NCBI GenBank assembly: GCA_017425765.1
Contig: JAFOXE010000245.1
Span: 1-10,171, forward strand
Reading direction: 5' to 3'
Origin: Paraprevotella sp.
Lineage (GTDB): Bacteria > Bacteroidota > Bacteroidia > Bacteroidales > Bacteroidaceae
DNA: 10,171 bases
Part shown: positions 6,375 to 10,171 of the stretch, piece after piece
How the letters are laid out: the number at the start of each line of letters is the position of its first letter
Numbering within the stretch: the stretch's first letter is position 1
Position numbers and translations under genes: made by a program
The notes under the pieces: model-generated
The model's input: the letters and a program-made list of their open reading frames with translations, nothing else
Told to the model about the DNA's origin: nothing
Database searches by the model: none

Positions 6375-8441
6375 TTAGGAATGTTGAATGCCGTTGCGCT
6401 TGAGTAATGCTTGTATGTCGGGTTTCTTTCCACGGAAACGTTGGTACAGCGTCATGGGGTGCTCTGTGCCACCTCGTGACAGAATTTCGTCGCGGAAGCG
6501 TTGTGCCGTTTCCGGATTGAAGATTCCGTTTTCTTGGAATGCAGCAAAGGCATCGGCATCCAGAACTTCGGCCCATTTGTAGCTGTAATATCCGGCCGAA
6601 TATCCTCCGGACATGATGTGACCGAATTGCACCGTCATACAAGTGCCTTCAACCTGGGGTAATAGTTGTGCCTTTGCCCAAGCATCTTTTTCAAATTGTA
6701 AGATAGGCTCGTTGAAAGGTGTGCTTAAAGTATAGTATGCCATGTCGAGCAAACCGAAGCTTATTTGACGGATGCAAGCATAGGCTACGTTGAAATAACG
6801 ACTCTTTACAATGCGATCTATTAACTCCTCAGGTAATGGTTCGCCGGTTTCATAGTGGAAGGCAAATGTGTTGAGGAATTCGCGTTCAACCGCATAGTTT
6901 TCCATGAACTGGGAGGGCAGTTCCACAAAATCCCAATATACGTTGGTGCCGCTAAGACTCTCGAAACGTGTATTTGAGAAGATGCCATGAAGAGCATGTC
7001 CGAACTCATGTAGAAATGTTTCTACTTCGCCATGGGTGAGCAATGCCGGTTTGGACTCTGTAGGTTTAGTAAAGTTCATGGTGAGCGAAACGTGAGGGCG
7101 CGAATTGCCGTCTTCTTCGCTAATCCATTGCTCTTTGTAGGAAGTCATCCAAGCACCGCTCTGCTTGCCACTGCGTGGGTGGAAGTCGGTGTAGAGTACG
7201 GCGAGGAACGAACCGTCGCGGTCGAATACATCGTAGGCCGTAACATCCGAGTGATATACGGGGATATCTTTATTTTCAGCAAAGGTAATACCGTATAAGC
7301 GAGTTGCTAATCCAAAAACTCCTTGTTTTACTTTCTCCAACTCGAAATACGGGCGGAGCATTTCGGCATCGATGTTGTACTTACGCATACGGAGTTTATG
7401 GGCATAGTAAGTAAAGTCCCATGGTTGCATCACAAAGTCTTTGCCTTCTAGCTCTTGTGCCAATGAACTGATTTCTTGTACCTCCTCTTGTGCTGTGGGC
7501 ATGTAAGCCGTGAGCAAATTGTTCAGTAGTTCATAAACGTTTTGGCTGTTCTCGGCCATACGTTTGGTGAGCACAAAATCGGCATAAGTATTGAAGCCCA
7601 ACAACTGAGCACGTTCGCGACGAAGATTCACAATCTGCTTCACAATGTTCATGTTGTTGTATTCATTATCGTGGGTGCAGATGGTGTTTCGTGCCATATA
7701 CATTTCTTCGCGTAGTTTGCGATTGTCGGCATAGGTGATGAAGGGGGTATAGCTGGGAGCGTGTAGTGTAAATATCCATCCCTCCAATTCTTTTTCTTTT
7801 GCAGCCAGCGCTGCAGCTTCTATCGCAGATTCGGGGAGTCCGGAGAGGTCTTCACGGTTAGTAATGTGTAGTTGGAAGTTATTGGTTTCCTTTAGGTTGT
7901 TTTGTGAAAATTGTAGCGTAAGTTGACTTAACTCCATGTTAAGGGCACGAAGTTTCTCTTTATCTGTTTCTGATAGGTTTGCTCCGCTACGGATAAATCC
8001 ATCGTATACCTTATTTAGTAACATTTGTTCCTCGGCCGATAAATTACCATGATGCTCATACACATGCTTAACACGTTGGAACAGTTTTTTGTTGAGCATT
8101 GTGTTGTTGGCGTGTTCAGTAAGAATGGGTGACATTTTTTGCGCCAAGCTATCCATCTCATCGCAAGTTTCAGCACTAAGCAAGTTGAAGAAAACAGTGG
8201 TGACACGAGAGAGTAAGTTGTCTGGTGCGGTCACCGATATGGTATTTTCAAATGTAGGCTCCTCTGGATTGTTGATGATGCTTTGAGTAAAGGCTTCATC
8301 TTGACGGATGCCTTCCATGATGGCCGGTTCGAAATCTTCTATCTTTATAAGATGGAAGGGTGCGGTGTCATGTGGAGTATTGTATGGTTCGAAGAAAGGA
8401 TTTTTCCTCTGAGTATTATTGTCTTGGATTATAGTATTCAT
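6375..8441 (-). CDS. M3-family metallopeptidase, peptidyl-dipeptidase Dcp type
   Basis: A zinc peptidase that cleaves short peptides, in Dcp releasing C-terminal dipeptides; it probably completes peptide breakdown in the cytosol. At 688 residues it is close to E. coli Dcp as I recall it. The active site is complete: LHEFGHALHG (477-486) gives zinc ligands His478 and His482 and catalytic Glu479. FVELPSQ (505-511) gives the third ligand, probably Glu507. The tyrosine-rich GYSAGYYSYKW (613-623) carries substrate-binding residues of M3 enzymes. The N-terminus (MNTIIQDNNTQRKNPFFEPY) has no signal peptide. Residues 1 to about 250 are the usual helical lid. Dcp and oligopeptidase A types are hard to separate by eye; GTNVYWDFVELPSQ and overall length favour Dcp. 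It begins 20 bases after the Crp/Fnr gene, so it is very likely co-transcribed. Confidence 0.94.
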   Translation of the reverse strand: MNTIIQDNNTQRKNPFFEPYNTPHDTAPFHLIKIEDFEPAIMEGIRQDEAFTQSIINNPEEPTFENTISVTAPDNLLSRVTTVFFNLLSAETCDEMDSLAQKMSPILTEHANNTMLNKKLFQRVKHVYEHHGNLSAEEQMLLNKVYDGFIRSGANLSETDKEKLRALNMELSQLTLQFSQNNLKETNNFQLHITNREDLSGLPESAIEAAALAAKEKELEGWIFTLHAPSYTPFITYADNRKLREEMYMARNTICTHDNEYNNMNIVKQIVNLRRERAQLLGFNTYADFVLTKRMAENSQNVYELLNNLLTAYMPTAQEEVQEISSLAQELEGKDFVMQPWDFTYYAHKLRMRKYNIDAEMLRPYFELEKVKQGVFGLATRLYGITFAENKDIPVYHSDVTAYDVFDRDGSFLAVLYTDFHPRSGKQSGAWMTSYKEQWISEEDGNSRPHVSLTMNFTKPTESKPALLTHGEVETFLHEFGHALHGIFSNTRFESLSGTNVYWDFVELPSQFMENYAVEREFLNTFAFHYETGEPLPEELIDRIVKSRYFNVAYACIRQISFGLLDMAYYTLSTPFNEPILQFEKDAWAKAQLLPQVEGTCMTVQFGHIMSGGYSAGYYSYKWAEVLDADAFAAFQENGIFNPETAQRFRDEILSRGGTEHPMTLYQRFRGKKPDIQALLKRNGIQHS

Positions 8442-8461
8442 ATTATAATAGTTGAATTATC

Positions 8462-9142
8462 TTATGGTTTGTAGTGTACTAATAGTTTTTCTAAGGCTGG
8501 GACGATGATTTCCTTACGTCGAAGCAAAACCAAACCACGGTCTTGGAAATGATTTAAGGCTTTTGAAATGTTGATGCGTGTTTCGTTTAGATGTTGGGCT
8601 AAGTCTTCCATCTTGATGTTAAGAACTTTTTCTCCTGCCGGATACTCTACATGTTGGCGAATAAATCGGATGATGCGTTGCTCAGTATTGCCTGATGCAG
8701 TGTCCCATAGGATACGTTCGCCTCGAATGATGCGTGTGGAGAGCAGGTTGATGAGATTTAGTCTGAAGACCTCATAGTTTATAAACGTTTTGTTGATGGC
8801 CGATTTGTCTATTTTAATTAGTTGTGCCGAACTACGAACGGTGTAGGAATGTGTATATTGACGGTACAAGCCGTAGAGCGATTCGGGTTGCAGTACAGCG
8901 GGAGCTGAAATACGTTCGCTAAAGGAATAGGTGCGGTCTGATGATTGTGTATGGCGGGTAAGAGAACCTTTAAGAAGGAATATGAGCTGATTGCACGGAG
9001 AATCTTGTGAGGCAATTACTTGCCCCTGTTCACATTTGACGAAGTCGAAACGCACCTCTTCTACAATTCGTGTGAGGTCGTTCTTACCCAAACCTTGAAA
9101 TAAGGGTAATTCCAACAAAGTGTCAAACATGCTTTGTTCCAT
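8462..9142 (-). CDS. Crp/Fnr-family transcriptional regulator
   Basis: A 226-residue protein with the two-domain layout of the family. The N-terminal cyclic-nucleotide-binding-like β-barrel (about 8-115) includes LPLFQGLGKNDL and NQLIFLLKGSLTRH. A dimerisation helix follows (about 122-150), then a winged helix-turn-helix (about 155-215) with MEDLAQHLNETRINISKALNHFQDRGLV (178-205). The canonical cAMP pocket motif (GE...RSA) is not apparent. Only two cysteines are present (37 and 50), so an FNR-type iron-sulfur cluster is unlikely, and the ligand is unknown. An alternative start at 9130 (Met5) would shorten it by four residues. It lies 63 bases after apbE and 20 before the M3 peptidase, so it may regulate its own transcript. 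No clear palindromic operator is seen upstream. Confidence 0.9.
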   Translation of the reverse strand: MEQSMFDTLLELPLFQGLGKNDLTRIVEEVRFDFVKCEQGQVIASQDSPCNQLIFLLKGSLTRHTQSSDRTYSFSERISAPAVLQPESLYGLYRQYTHSYTVRSSAQLIKIDKSAINKTFINYEVFRLNLINLLSTRIIRGERILWDTASGNTEQRIIRFIRQHVEYPAGEKVLNIKMEDLAQHLNETRINISKALNHFQDRGLVLLRRKEIIVPALEKLLVHYKP

Positions 9143-9205
9143 TCGCTAATCTTCTTATATTACTTTGTATGTTCTTTTAATATCAAGTACTAAACAAAAC
9201 TTTAT

Positions 9206-10171
9206 TTATTTCAGAATCATTTTCTTTAGCGAAGGCGTAATATATGTTTGCAGATTTCCTTCTTCATCGGCGAAGATGAAATATACTTGAAGTTCGGGGT
9301 GCTGATTCAACACTTCTTGAGCTTTTTCTAATCCCAACACCATGAAGGCTGTAGCATACGCATCCGCTGTGGCGCAGTTTTGAGCAAGAACTGTGGAGGA
9401 TAGGATGGAGTGCTGCACGGGATATCCACTTCTTGGGTCAATGGTGTGTGCAAGTTTTTTCCCGTCCTTATAATAGAAATTACGATAGTTTCCGGATGTA
9501 GCCATCGCGATTGGCTCTGAAAGATTCAAAATGGCTTGCAAACTTTTGTTGGACTGTGTCGGATCGTCTTGTGGTGTATTGATACCTACTCTCCAAGGTT
9601 TTCCGGATGGGTTAATGCCTTTCACAACAACCTCTCCGCCAATTTCAATCATGTAATTTTTAATACCCTTACGTTCAAACAATCGTGCCACTACATCATT
9701 TCCGAATCCTTTGGCTACAGCACTGCAGTCTAATATAATTCTTTCGTCTTGTTTCTGAATAGAATCGTTAACGAGGGAAATCTTCTTAAAGCCTACAAAT
9801 TGGCATAAGCTATCAATGGTAGCGCTATCCGGCATAACCTCATTCTTAAATCCGAATCCCCAAGCATTTACAAGTGGAGCCACTGTGATGTCGAATGCTC
9901 CGTATGTTTGTTCGCTAACCATCCTAGAAAGGTTGTACACCTCAAGAAAAAGAGAATCGGGTTTGGCACCTTCATTTCGATTGATTTGACTGATGATTGA
10001 CTTTTTATTGAACATAGAAAGTGAAGCATCAACTTTGCGTAGTTCTTCAATAATTTCTTGTTGTATGTTCTCCTTATACTGATAGGTGGCATGGTAGAAG
10101 GTTCCGAATATCTTGCCCTCATCTTTTTGATATGGGGCAGTGGGATTGTACTTTATGGCATATATTGTACC
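9206..10171 (-). CDS. apbE: FAD:protein FMN transferase (ApbE family); N-terminus outside window
   Basis: ApbE uses FAD to attach FMN covalently to a Thr/Ser of extracytoplasmic redox proteins such as NqrB/NqrC or RnfG/RnfD subunits. The frame is open to the window edge: translation from 10171 reads GTIYAIKYNP..., then GKIFGTFYHATYQYKENIQQ and VDASLSMFNKKS, the usual ApbE N-terminal region, so the ATG at 10015 is internal. About 321 residues are present. Family motifs are FDITVAPLVNAWGFG (near 9900-9850), LDCSAVAKGFGND (near 9732-9694), IEIGGE (near 9648-9630), MATSGNYRNF (near 9504-9475), HTIDPRSGYPV (near 9448-9416) and ATADAYATA (near 9373-9347, with a metal-binding Asp). A signal peptide or lipobox, usual for the family, would lie beyond the edge. 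It is the first gene seen of the long - strand run. Confidence 0.95.
   Translation of the reverse strand, partial: GTIYAIKYNPTAPYQKDEGKIFGTFYHATYQYKENIQQEIIEELRKVDASLSMFNKKSIISQINRNEGAKPDSLFLEVYNLSRMVSEQTYGAFDITVAPLVNAWGFGFKNEVMPDSATIDSLCQFVGFKKISLVNDSIQKQDERIILDCSAVAKGFGNDVVARLFERKGIKNYMIEIGGEVVVKGINPSGKPWRVGINTPQDDPTQSNKSLQAILNLSEPIAMATSGNYRNFYYKDGKKLAHTIDPRSGYPVQHSILSSTVLAQNCATADAYATAFMVLGLEKAQEVLNQHPELQVYFIFADEEGNLQTYITPSLKKMILK

Overview
The window is chromosomal housekeeping DNA from a member of the Bacteroidota, most likely order Bacteroidales (Bacteroides/Prevotella-like). This rests on three things: the protein sequences, A-rich translation leaders in place of strong Shine-Dalgarno sites, and two exact copies of the Bacteroidota -7 promoter box (TAnnTTTG, here TACTTTTG). 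The gene order ribH–TPR protein facing recF–DUF721, followed by formyl-THF cyclo-ligase, S41 protease, dCMP deaminase and M3 peptidase, also looks familiar for this order, but that is recall and not a search. I see no phage, plasmid, transposon, CRISPR or tRNA/rRNA signal.

Layout. (1) Bases 1-757, + strand: 3' end of metH, holding the cobalamin-binding module and stopping where the AdoMet reactivation domain would begin. (2) Bases 757-863: a perfect 13-bp hairpin, then a clean two-way terminator shared with the converging ribH. (3) Bases 885-2059, - strand: a two-gene unit, a membrane-anchored TPR protein followed by ribH (lumazine synthase). (4) Bases 2060-2247: a divergent promoter region with two mirror-image promoters and two GC-centred palindromes in the TPR leader. 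(5) Bases 2248-3632, + strand: recF and a DUF721 (DciA-like) gene overlapping by 4 bases (ATGA). (6) Bases 3639-10171, - strand: six co-directional genes, transcribed from apbE (cut by the window edge) through a Crp/Fnr regulator, M3 peptidase, dCMP deaminase and CtpA-type protease to 5-formyl-THF cyclo-ligase. Gaps of 63, 20, 44, 63 and 16 bases and no obvious internal terminator make one long transcript plausible.

Functional themes. One-carbon and nucleotide metabolism are represented at both ends: methionine synthase, 5-formyl-THF recycling, and dCMP to dUMP for thymidylate synthesis. Flavins appear twice: RibH makes the riboflavin precursor, and ApbE attaches FMN to extracytoplasmic proteins. 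RecF and DUF721 belong to DNA repair and replication. CtpA and the M3 peptidase handle periplasmic and cytosolic protein or peptide breakdown. 

No clearly new biological system is visible. The most worthwhile observations are non-coding: the mirrored promoter elements between the TPR gene and recF, the palindromes in the TPR leader, and the stacked hairpins behind metH. A MetH without its reactivation domain is the main protein-level point.
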